Shown here: positions 32,309-39,882 of the stretch, in pieces
Numbering within the stretch: the first letter of the stretch is position 1
Layout: the number at the start of each line of letters is the position of its first letter
Source: Ruminococcus sp.
Lineage (GTDB): Bacteria > Bacillota > Clostridia > Oscillospirales > Ruminococcaceae
Length of the DNA: 64,000 nucleotides
NCBI GenBank assembly: GCA_017622925.1
Contig: JAGAQC010000039.1
Location: 1-64,000 of the forward strand
Reading direction: 5' to 3'
Program-made: the position numbers and the translations under genes
Notes under the pieces: generated by a model
Databases searched by the model: none
The model's input: the letters and a program-made list of their open reading frames with translations, nothing else
What the model was told of the DNA's origin: nothing

Positions 32309-34435
32309 TTATACAAAATAGCTCATGTTGTCTTTCTCAAAGCGGTTATATATCTCATTTTTACATTCTTCTTCACTGAAAAATCTAAACCAGTAACATG
32401 GAACGTCCTTGACTTTGTTAATTGTTATCTGAGAGACAAGACCATTTCTTTTACCGTTGCCCTGACGTCTGAGAAAACCGGCACTGTCGATCTCTCTGAC
32501 AGCAGTTCTTACATCCTTGAATCCGGCTCTTGCGAGAATTACTTTTGTCACCTCTACTGGCATTACCACTGAGGTAACATTCTCTTCGGAACCAAAGGAG
32601 TTCTTTATCTTCATCTTTTTGGTATATACTTTTAATTTTTCATCAAACATATGGTCAATGGTATAGTTCCTGATTGCATTCAGGGCATTTTCTGCCATGT
32701 TGTATTCGGCTGAGATCATAGCGTTCTGCTCCTGCATGATCCCAGCTACACCTGTGCAGTCGATCTCTACTCCGAGCTTGCAAAGTATCTTAGCCGTAAG
32801 ATACGTCAGACCATAGCTCTTTAAGACACGTTCAGTGTAGTCATTGGGTGAATCGGAAGTCACCTTTCTCATGATGTCCTTCATCTTCTCATAGTTATCT
32901 TTCAGCTTGCCTCTGTGTGCAATCAGCCAGTCCGTGAACATTCTTCCGAGTACGCCGTAGTTGTTGTTTGCAAATTCTTCTATCTCATCTGCATGGCTGC
33001 TGTCAACGGTATAGGAGAAGTACTCTGCGTTATGAACTCTTACCGCCGGTCCGCCGTTTTGTGAAGCGTCCTTATCGTGGATATGCTCCTCGCTGGTAAC
33101 GACCACGATCATATTCCATGTACCGGTAGCTTTCATTGTAGAGTCAGGATTCAGTCTATCCTTTTCTCTCTCATTCGCTATCGAGATGAGAAAGTCCTCA
33201 GTGTTGATGTCACTTGCTACCTTGCCTTCATCCAAAAACATCGGGACGCCGAATCTGCCGTCAAGGCGCTTAAATAAGGCGTTGCTTGTGCTGTGCATGG
33301 ACTTGAATATCTTCTCATTATCCGGATTTGTCCACATGGAAGCCGCAAGTCTGCTTGTAAGTGTTTTTGCCGTTGAAGACTTGCCGACCATATTGATGCT
33401 GTAGGAACGAAGCTTCATGTGATGATCGAGGTTCAGAACCGTCATAACTGCCGCCGACATAGATGCTGATAGGACGTACTGTATTGGAACGCTGTCACGA
33501 ATCAGGTCATTCAGGGCAGCTAAGTATTCCTTATCTGTACCGAATGTGTTTTGGGTTGTGAATACACCTTCACTGTAGGCGTTGAACTGCATGACTCCCT
33601 TTGTCATCGAGAATCCGAGTTTCTGCTGTGCCGACTCAGTATGCATCATGCTCATGACCTTTGTCAGATACATACTGACGAGCAGCTCGTAGCCTGGATT
33701 CACCAGGATGCCGTACTTGCTGAGTTCTTTCAGGTTTGCTTTTGTAAAGTACTCAGCCGGAACCTGATTGTTAGTTGTACCAAGGTCATCTGTTGTCTGA
33801 ATTTCTACCTTGATCTCGCCGTTGGCTTCTCTTTTCTTGTGCAGAAGATCGAAGCGTGTGCATATCCAGGTGAATGTATTATCGCCTTCATTCATTGCGA
33901 ATGCTGTTTTGGTTCGGATAATGTAGAACTTTTCCAATGTTCCCTTGTTGTTCATACGTTCCAGACAAACCGCATTTGTCAGCAGCTCCTGACAGTTGTC
34001 ATTACTGACCTCTGCCGTTGCATAGATGTCAATATCGAAATCATCCACGCTCTGCATTGCCGGAACGGAGCTTTCGACAGTCGGCAACTTTTTATCAGGC
34101 TGCGTCATGCTGAGTCTCTTATCGGAATGCGGAACGGGTCTTCTCGGTTTAGGCTTTGCTGTGGTAGGAGCATGAGGCTTATTGTCGATCTTTTTTCCAA
34201 AGGGGACATTGACCGCATTGGTATGTCTGCTCTTGATCGGCTTTGCTGTCATTGGCTTCGTGCTGTCTGTCTTATCTGTCGTGCCAAATGGTCTTGCTGC
34301 CGTGTCCTCACCGTAGTTGTCATTGCTGTGGCTCCCTGCTATAGGTTGGGCTGTATCAGCCTTGCCAAAAGGTAGCATGATCGAGGAAGCATTGCTCATG
34401 GTTGGAGCAAGCATGGTTTTTGCATTCTTTATCAT
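32309..34435 (-). CDS. DUF927-like helicase/ATPase
   Basis: A 708-aa protein. Residues 1-130 are low complexity with three PFG motifs (LPFGKAD, RPFGTTD, VPFGKKID) and basic patches. The core has KLGFSMTKG, a Walker A-like GKSSTAKT near 352, Walker B MFLDEG near 398 and the VVVTSEEHI sensor. This fits DUF927 helicase-like ATPases of mobile elements, which probably help element replication. The C-terminus resembles a winged helix (VTKVILARAGFKDVRTAVREIDSAGFL). The PFG repeats may dock a clamp or replication partner. Confidence 0.82.
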   Translation of the reverse strand: MIKNAKTMLAPTMSNASSIMLPFGKADTAQPIAGSHSNDNYGEDTAARPFGTTDKTDSTKPMTAKPIKSRHTNAVNVPFGKKIDNKPHAPTTAKPKPRRPVPHSDKRLSMTQPDKKLPTVESSVPAMQSVDDFDIDIYATAEVSNDNCQELLTNAVCLERMNNKGTLEKFYIIRTKTAFAMNEGDNTFTWICTRFDLLHKKREANGEIKVEIQTTDDLGTTNNQVPAEYFTKANLKELSKYGILVNPGYELLVSMYLTKVMSMMHTESAQQKLGFSMTKGVMQFNAYSEGVFTTQNTFGTDKEYLAALNDLIRDSVPIQYVLSASMSAAVMTVLNLDHHMKLRSYSINMVGKSSTAKTLTSRLAASMWTNPDNEKIFKSMHSTSNALFKRLDGRFGVPMFLDEGKVASDINTEDFLISIANEREKDRLNPDSTMKATGTWNMIVVVTSEEHIHDKDASQNGGPAVRVHNAEYFSYTVDSSHADEIEEFANNNYGVLGRMFTDWLIAHRGKLKDNYEKMKDIMRKVTSDSPNDYTERVLKSYGLTYLTAKILCKLGVEIDCTGVAGIMQEQNAMISAEYNMAENALNAIRNYTIDHMFDEKLKVYTKKMKIKNSFGSEENVTSVVMPVEVTKVILARAGFKDVRTAVREIDSAGFLRRQGNGKRNGLVSQITINKVKDVPCYWFRFFSEEECKNEIYNRFEKDNMSYFV

Positions 34436-34511
34436 AGGTAATTACCTTCCTTTCAATGAATTTTCAAGGAAAAAGGTGGGAGAGACTTTCGTCTCTCCCT
34501 GCTGCAAAGGA

Positions 34512-34889
34512 TTAGTCATCTGTCTCATCACCGTAGTTGGTATAGGAGAAGCTGGTGATGTTGCTGAATTGCTTACCGTCAGCCGCATCATTTGTCTCTG
34601 TCTCGATTCTTACATCAACATCCTTGATCTCATTGAGGTCAATCTCCCCATTATCGTCCACAAATGGGTCAATAATATTGTAGAGCGGTTCTTCGTTGTA
34701 ATCAGCAATGTCAGTTGAGCACTTGAAGATCGTGCCGTCCTGGAGCTCGAACTTCAGATATACACGGTCGTTGTCCTCGTTGTACTCGACACTCATGAGA
34801 ATTCCCTCATGGATTCCGTCTTCTATGTGGTAAGTACCGATCTTCTTAGCCTTTTCAGCAGCCTTTTTCTGTATTGTAGATAGTTTCAT
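34512..34889 (-). CDS. Hypothetical acidic protein (125 aa)
   Basis: ATG 34889 follows ACGGAGG. Starts MKLSTIQKKAAEKAKKI. The middle (HEGILMSVEYNEDNDRVYLKFELQDG) is beta-rich and OB-fold-like, with an acidic tail. Its place before the ATPase would suit a DNA-binding accessory protein, but this is inference. Confidence 0.72.
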   Translation of the reverse strand: MKLSTIQKKAAEKAKKIGTYHIEDGIHEGILMSVEYNEDNDRVYLKFELQDGTIFKCSTDIADYNEEPLYNIIDPFVDDNGEIDLNEIKDVDVRIETETNDAADGKQFSNITSFSYTNYGDETDD

Positions 34890-35203
34890 AAAAAACCTCC
34901 GTACTAATAAATTTACTGAAAGGGGTTCGCTTTCTTTTATTCGATTTTCAAGATTCTTTATAGTCATCATACGACGTACATCATCCTGTGAATCTCTGTT
35001 GATGCCTACTTCAAGTCACCCCAGAACGCCGAAGCCTCCTTTGTAACTCTGTCTCAGCATCGCCATAGCCTTCACACTGATCCGCACATCGCAGGGACTA
35101 TCATTTTTTAACACTTTAAGCGAAACCGCTTTCAGTATTGAGCGAACTCCGGTACAGCTTTTCGGGTAGTTGCTCCGTTGCGCTGTGCCGTTGTTCTGAT
35201 TGT

Positions 35204-35232
35204 AGTATATCAGGTTTTCAGTACTTTGTAAA
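35204..35232 (-). promoter_or_regulatory. Promoter of replication-like operon
   Basis: TTTACA (35232-35227), 17 bp, TATACT (35209-35204) on the minus strand. The 34889 gene starts 315 bp downstream, so the transcript has a long leader (34890-35203), which holds only weak ORFs. Confidence 0.65.
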
Positions 35233-35239
35233 CCACTTG

Positions 35240-35294
35240 ACCAATGTTGCAGGAACTCGTCTTTTATCTGCAAATTTCATTGAAATTTGCAGAT
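35240..35294. promoter_or_regulatory. 14-bp perfect palindrome upstream of promoter
   Basis: ATCTGCAAATTTCA (35266-35279) and TGAAATTTGCAGAT (35281-35294) are perfect arms around one base. ATGTTGCAG lies at about 35243. The region aligns with 24502-24551. Likely a binding site for an element regulator, or part of an origin. Confidence 0.7.
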
Positions 35295-35311
35295 ACTCTT
35301 GGGTTTACTTG

Positions 35312-35353
35312 CAAAAAAAAAGAAGCAAGCGCCGGTCGGCACTTGCTCCTTCT
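35312..35353 (-). terminator. Terminator of 436-aa gene
   Basis: GAAGCAAG / CTTGCTCC-type stem with GCCGGTCGGC inside and a run of nine T on the minus strand, directly after the stop at 35354. Confidence 0.8.
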
Positions 35354-36664
35354 TCACAGTAATTCAGTTATGATCGCTTGGTCGTCTGCGTTGTCAGTCA
35401 GCTCGCAGTAAGCCCGGAGCATAGCTCGGACAGTTTTATTCTTCTTTGCCACGCTGATATTCAAAATAGCCATGAATGATAGCGAGGACTCCTGATAGTT
35501 TCCCTTGTCAAAAGCATAGCAGAGCAGCACGATGATGTACAGTCTCCCCATAAGTTCCGCTCGCTTTTCGTCTATTATGCTATACACGTCCGGTTCGAGT
35601 TTTTCGCTGTCGTGTCCTTTGAGTCCGTATTTTTTCAGGCATTCCCATAGTTCGTCTATCAGAAAGTCGGGGCACGACTTGATGTCTATCGGGTAATTGT
35701 TCTTACATACTTGAAGGTCAAATTTCTTTGCTATTTCGTTGATTTTGCTTCGCATTGTCCGCTGATTTGGCTTGCTGGGGTCTTGTTTGCTTGTGGTTTT
35801 GAGCTTGACAATGACCTTTTTTCTCACGAGCTTAGAAAAAAACTTCAAATATTGATTGACTATAGATTTTGGAAACTCTCTGGCTTTATTTTTTTTCGTA
35901 TTTTCGGGGTTCCATTCTGTTTCTGCGATATTAAGAACCTCCACTATATGCGTTTCAAATTGTTTCATCGTTGGTTCATATGCTTTGAACGCAGGATACT
36001 CTCTTTCAACACTTAGGAAATCAGCATATACCTCTTCATAAAGCATTATAGGAGTTTTTATACCCTTGCCATTTGTTGTAAAAATGCATTTCATTACCTC
36101 GGAAACAAGCTCTTCACCTACGGTCAAAGCTGCGAAGCTGTATGAGGGGATTTCCTCACTTCGGCTGCATCTATCGCTAGTAATGACCATTCCACAAAAT
36201 GCATCGAAAAGCTCTCTGTCGAATATTTTATGGTACTTCATGTACAGGTGTACCGCTATGAGGTACTGCGGATCCATGATACCCAATATCTCTTCTTTCA
36301 CCTGTACTCTCTGCTGGGGGTTAAGCCGACGATCTCTGACTTTTGCATATATGTCATCAAGTTTTTCAAAATCTATTAGTTTTGTTTTTAAAAGATATGC
36401 ACTTACTTTTTTCTTTCTCTTCTGCCATTCTTCCTTATTAACTTTCGATAATTCTTCCTGTTGTGGAGATACTGCTTTGATGAGTGCATTTACAACAAGA
36501 TACTTTGCTGGACATATTTGCGGATTATTTTTGTGATACATAGATAATGGATATCTTATACAGGCCTCTTTAGTTAGAAGCGAATCATTATCTCCGAGAA
36601 AGTAATAGAACAGCGACTCATACATATCTGCGATCGCACGAACCGTAAACTCAGTATCTTTCAT
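35354..36664 (-). CDS. Uncharacterised protein (436 aa), possible replication/regulation
   Basis: Starts MKDTEFTVRAIADMY; CAGGAGG eight bases upstream. Mostly helical and basic in the centre (KLVRKKVIVKLKTTSK). No known motif is found. It is a single gene between its own promoter and terminator, beside the right att site of the element. Confidence 0.75.
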   Translation of the reverse strand: MKDTEFTVRAIADMYESLFYYFLGDNDSLLTKEACIRYPLSMYHKNNPQICPAKYLVVNALIKAVSPQQEELSKVNKEEWQKRKKKVSAYLLKTKLIDFEKLDDIYAKVRDRRLNPQQRVQVKEEILGIMDPQYLIAVHLYMKYHKIFDRELFDAFCGMVITSDRCSRSEEIPSYSFAALTVGEELVSEVMKCIFTTNGKGIKTPIMLYEEVYADFLSVEREYPAFKAYEPTMKQFETHIVEVLNIAETEWNPENTKKNKAREFPKSIVNQYLKFFSKLVRKKVIVKLKTTSKQDPSKPNQRTMRSKINEIAKKFDLQVCKNNYPIDIKSCPDFLIDELWECLKKYGLKGHDSEKLEPDVYSIIDEKRAELMGRLYIIVLLCYAFDKGNYQESSLSFMAILNISVAKKNKTVRAMLRAYCELTDNADDQAIITELL

Positions 36665-36700
36665 ATTCTGCCTCCTGTCGCATGGTTTCTTGGTACTCTT

Positions 36701-36729
36701 ATCATACCATATTTTTCGGAAAATAGCAA
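36701..36729 (-). promoter_or_regulatory. Promoter of 436-aa gene
   Basis: TTGCTA (36729-36724), 17 bp, TATGAT (36706-36701) on the minus strand, 37 bp before the ATG. Confidence 0.65.
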
Positions 36730-36775
36730 GATTGTTCCTGTTAATTCTAATAACTGATGCCGTTCCAAAGAATTA

Positions 36776-36792
36776 TGCCCGAATGCCCGAAT
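36776..36792. repeat. CGAAT box, right-end copy
   Basis: TGCCCGAATGCCCGAAT then TTTTTTCTGAGGAAAGAG. It lies at nearly the same distance from the right att site as the 4784 copy does from the left one. The intervening 60 bp also align between the two ends. Confidence 0.7.
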
Positions 36793-36884
36793 TTTTTCTG
36801 AGGAAAGAGGCGCTCTTTTTTTTAGTCGTCAATATTGCTTGTTTTTCCTATTGAGCGTGTTGAACACACCAACTTTTTCGGTAA

Positions 36885-36925
36885 AAAAGAATCCCTAAAA
36901 CACGAAAACACCGTGTTTTAGGGAC
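36885..36925 (-). terminator. ssrA terminator
   Basis: CCCTAAAACACG / CGTGTTTTAGGG perfect 12-bp stem (36893-36904 with 36912-36923), with a T-run on the minus strand, 35 bp past the CCA end of tmRNA. Confidence 0.9.
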
Positions 36926-36930
36926 TTTTC

Positions 36931-36970
36931 GCAACCTTTCCGGTTACGCATTTTCAATTGGTGGAGGCGA
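36931..36970. other. Right attachment site at ssrA 3' end
   Basis: Homologous to 4936-4970 (offset 31,995 bp) and, for ATTGGTGGAGGCGA, to 16005-16018. It includes the encoded CCA end of tmRNA, so integration leaves ssrA intact. Confidence 0.8.
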
Positions 36971-37329
36971 GGGGAATTGAACCCCTGTCCGAAAACTCAT
37001 TCATGGAACTTTCTACGAGCGTAGTTTACCGATTAAAATTCCCTGGACAGACCGCCGATAAACGGGCAGAAAGAGCAGGTAGTCCGAATACAATTCAACG
37101 GAACGGACACTCCGAGGAATCGTTCACCGCTGATCGATGCCCAACCAAAAGCCGCGGTACTCAAATGGAGGACAGAAGCAGACTTAAGCTGCTACCAGTG
37201 CACTATTTCTAGTAACTGTAATATTTCTTCTAGCGTTTATATTTAAACGTGGCGCAGTTTAAGGAGGTTACACCGCAGCTCCGCTCGCTTATTGCACTTC
37301 AGAATCCCCGTCGAAACCTTTACGCCCCC
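36959..37329 (-). ncRNA. ssrA: tmRNA (transfer-messenger RNA)
   Basis: About 371 nt. The 5' end reads GGGGGCGTAAAGGTTTCGAC, the usual tmRNA start. The 3' end has a T-arm with GGTTCAATTCCCCTCGCC and an encoded CCA. The tag frame (37234 to 37184) reads ARRNITVTRNSALVAA and stop, ending in the expected ALxAA-like degradation signal. tmRNA frees stalled ribosomes and tags unfinished proteins for proteolysis. Promoter and terminator are visible. The 3' end is the integration target of the element to its left. Confidence 0.95.
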
Positions 37330-37407
37330 ATAATGGAAACGGAGACAAAAGCGAAGGAACTTTTACTCCGCAAAGGAACGAACGCAAATTGAAATATCAG
37401 CATAATT

Positions 37408-37436
37408 ATTATACCACATCAGGAGCGGTTTGTAAA
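37408..37436 (-). promoter_or_regulatory. ssrA promoter
   Basis: TTTACA (37436-37431), 17 bp, TATAAT (37413-37408) on the minus strand, about 80 bp before the mature tmRNA 5' end, which allows a short processed leader. Confidence 0.75.
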
Positions 37437-37487
37437 TAGTTTTTAAAAATTTTTTCTGTAAACTTGAAGAACGTTCTGATAAACCGA

Positions 37488-37523
37488 CAAAAAAAGCTCG
37501 TCTCAGACATGAAACGAGCTTTG
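37488..37523 (-). terminator. Terminator upstream of ssrA (end of spo0A unit)
   Basis: AAAGCTCGT / ACGAGCTTT stem with a run of T on the minus strand. It lies 165 bp after the spo0A stop. The sequence between (37524-37686) shows nothing else. Confidence 0.7.
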
Positions 37524-37686
37524 CATTCAAACTCACCGCAATTTAGGCAGTACCGCTCCATGCGACGGAGCAAGTAAGCTAAATAAACGGAGCGAAATTT
37601 AAATGATGTAAGGTCTTGGATTCTTCGCGGTTACGTCATTGTCCTGACGATAAAACGGAGAAACGCATATATCAAGATCAATAAGC

Positions 37687-38475
37687 TTAAAAGCAACTGA
37701 AATTTGTCATCAACGACTTATTACGCTGATTGCAGTTTTTCATGCTGAGTCCGATCCTGTCGGTAGCAAGCGCAATGAATTCGGAGTTTGTCGGACGACC
37801 GTGAAAATTGTCTATGTTGCAGCCGAAAAACGAACTCATTACTTCTTTATCTTTTCTGTCCCATGCCGCCTCGATAGCGTGTCTTATTGCGCGCTCAACT
37901 CTTGCAGGCGTTGTCTGATAAATTTCAGCGACCCGAGGATAGAGCGATTTTGTAATACATTCCAAAAGCATATGGCTGTTCAGACATTCAAGAACGGCTG
38001 TCCGAATATATCTGTAACCCTTGATATGCGCGGGAATCCCGAGACTGCGGATAAGATCGGTGACCATGATCTCCGCATCACCGCAGTCGGGAGCAGTCTT
38101 TTTAACCGTAACCAGCTTTATAACATCCAAAAGCTTATCAACGTCTATAGGCTTGACCATCATGTAAGCCGCTCCCTTTTCAAACACATGACGCTCGATA
38201 AAACTGTCATGTTCGTCCAACAGTATTATAAACTGAGGACATACGGCTACAGTGGATCTTACCTCCTCCATAACGTGAAGAGCATTCGTATCCTGAAGGT
38301 TAAAGTCGGTCACTACTACGTCGGGAGCGTCTAAAAGTATCGAATTAACGATCGTATTGTCAATGGGCTTTCTTGTATACGCAAAGATGTCGGATTCTCT
38401 TAAACTTGAAGCAATTCTGACACCGCTGTCGGCGGAATCGTCACAAATTAAAACTTTTATTGTTGTTTCTTTCAC
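37687..38475 (-). CDS. spo0A: Spo0A-family response regulator
   Basis: 262 aa from GTG 38475 (AAAGGAG upstream). Receiver domain 5-120: acidic pair ICDDS, phospho-acceptor in VVTDFNL, Lys in MMVKPID. The usual switch Thr/Ser is not obvious (IILLDEH). The C-terminal Spo0A DNA-binding domain is typical: LGIPAHIKGYRYIRTAV, TTPARVERAIRHAIEAAW and GRPTNSEFIALATDRI. Spo0A starts sporulation in endospore formers. Here it may control other stationary-phase genes if the host does not sporulate. Confidence 0.92.
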   Translation of the reverse strand: MKETTIKVLICDDSADSGVRIASSLRESDIFAYTRKPIDNTIVNSILLDAPDVVVTDFNLQDTNALHVMEEVRSTVAVCPQFIILLDEHDSFIERHVFEKGAAYMMVKPIDVDKLLDVIKLVTVKKTAPDCGDAEIMVTDLIRSLGIPAHIKGYRYIRTAVLECLNSHMLLECITKSLYPRVAEIYQTTPARVERAIRHAIEAAWDRKDKEVMSSFFGCNIDNFHGRPTNSEFIALATDRIGLSMKNCNQRNKSLMTNFSCF

Positions 38476-38575
38476 AAAAATCTCCTTTTTCCGTTCATAA
38501 GCTTTAAATTCACAAGTTATTAATTCTTGGAAAAGAGGCACTCTCCCTCACAAAATGACGGACAGTCTCTTTGAT

Positions 38576-38733
38576 TAGACCTCATCGGGAACTAAAGTGC
38601 AGCCGTATGACTAAAGATTTTGTCATATGGCAAGGCAGACGACGAAAGCGGGCTAACGCCCTCTGAGGAGGATAACGCAGCCATATGGCAAAAGATTTGT
38701 CAGACGGTGTGCGTTAGTTTCCGAGGAGGTCTA
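38576..38733. repeat. 158-bp inverted-repeat element (MITE-like)
   Basis: TAGACCTCATCGGGAACTA (38576-38594) pairs with the right arm 38715-38733 at 17 of 19 positions. Inside is GGCAGACGACGAAAGCGGG ... GAGGAGGATAACGCAG, and that core recurs inside the coding region at 60719-60770. From 38734 to 39216 the DNA is AT-rich without genes. Confidence 0.7.
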
Positions 38734-39216
38734 TTATATTTCAAAGCAAAAAATATGAACAAACGTCAAATACAATTCAAATTTGGTTTATGATTAAAAT
38801 TATTAACTGTCATTACCAAATATTTCACCATCTAATTAAAAATTTTTCCATATTTAGTACGGCAGAAAATACGAACAAGCAACAGGTAATAAATAGCACA
38901 TACTTATTTGGTACAGATAAATAATCTGAACAATGTATATACTATTTGATTTGTATTATTCTTTCGCAAAGTATTTATTGTCCTACGCAATAAGACCATA
39001 CTCGAGAATTTGATTAATCATGATCGCATTGCATTAAATATTTTACCACAACTTATTAAAAAAAGCAAGTAAAAACTTCCTTATACAATCGAATTCAACT
39101 AATATCCATATTTACCACGCCTTTATTACATTTTTCATCATTATATGTATTGGCAACTATTATACAGTTTGTTATTACAGTTTAAAATATATATACTCTC
39201 CGCAAAACCTGTCTAA

Positions 39217-39260
39217 GAGCCTGTTCAGAATCTCGACGTGCGCGGATTTTCGTGTCAAAT
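39217..39260. repeat. Single end of 160-bp palindromic element
   Basis: GAGCCTGTTCAGAATCTCG followed by ACGTGCGCGGATTTTCG matches the termini of the complete copies at 39703-39862 and 44158-44317. Only one arm is present. Confidence 0.7.
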
Positions 39261-39283
39261 ATAATGTATGGCATGTGAATTTT

Positions 39284-39587
39284 GTAGGGGACGGCGCCCT
39301 CGACGTCCCGTTTTCGGACTGAAAACATCACCCCATTTCGAGGTGGCTCGCTTCTTTTGTTATTTGCCTTTTCCTGAAATTTGCAGCTACGGGGACGCAT
39401 ATCTCGTTCATAAGAATACGGTTGGCAATGGGTGCAGCGACACGCTGCCGCAAACTCGCTAATATTTTTAACTCAAATTTTTTCCGCGACTGTTGCAATT
39501 TTCCCGATGTAGGGACACGGTGTGCCGTGTCCGCTCAAAGAAAGTCTCAGTTACCAATTTCGGGACGTCGAGGGCGCCGTCCCCTAC
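39284..39587. repeat. Inverted pair of GTAGGGGACGGCGCC repeats
   Basis: 27 bp from GTAGGGGACGGCGCCCTCG (39284-39310) is repeated in inverse at 39561-39587. The compact form with both arms is at 55691-55772. A GTAGGGACACGGTGTGCCGT hairpin lies at about 39512. No coding frame is convincing. Confidence 0.75.
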
Positions 39588-39702
39588 AGTTTGTATTTGC
39601 AGAAAGAATGTTCGCCTATGTTTTCTTTACACATACAAATTTAATAAACCTCTTTACAATCAGTATCAAATGTAGTATAATAATATATAGAGTAAGATTT
39701 TA

Positions 39703-39862
39703 GAGCCGGTTCAGTATCTCGGCGTGTGCGGATTTTCGAGCATAAATTTGCCGAGTACAAGGCGAAAAAGCGAAAGCATACTGTCGTATGGTGAGCTTTT
39801 CCAACGCAGTAATCGGAAAAATTTGCCGAAAATACGTGCGCGGGGAGATTCTGAACAGGCTC
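39703..39862. repeat. 160-bp palindromic element, copy A (MITE-like)
   Basis: Ends GAGCCGGTTCAGTATCTC and its inverse (GAGATTCTGAACAGGCTC). A possible TTA duplication flanks it. Copy B at 44158-44317 has the same length and opposite orientation. It lies 20 bp before the ATG of the LacI-GGDEF gene and so may supply leader or promoter sequence. Confidence 0.85.
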
Positions 39863-39882
39863 TTATGAAAGGAAGTGAGAAT

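Noticed and set aside
33551..34375. 274-aa plus-strand ORF
   Set aside because: Antisense to the DUF927-like ATPase; no ribosome site or domain.
35016..35273. 85-aa minus-strand ORF upstream of the replication-like operon
   Set aside because: It needs a TTG start inside the perfect palindrome, has no ribosome site and lies over the promoter at 35204-35232; the region reads as a control region and leader.
4913..36970. Complete integrative conjugative element
   Set aside because: No relaxase, VirD4/TcpA coupling protein or VirB4 motif is visible in any frame, so conjugation functions are absent or supplied in trans.
36958..37212. 84-aa plus-strand ORF beginning MVEARGIEPLSE
   Set aside because: It is a well-known false ORF read from the complement of tmRNA/tRNA sequence; the region is ssrA.
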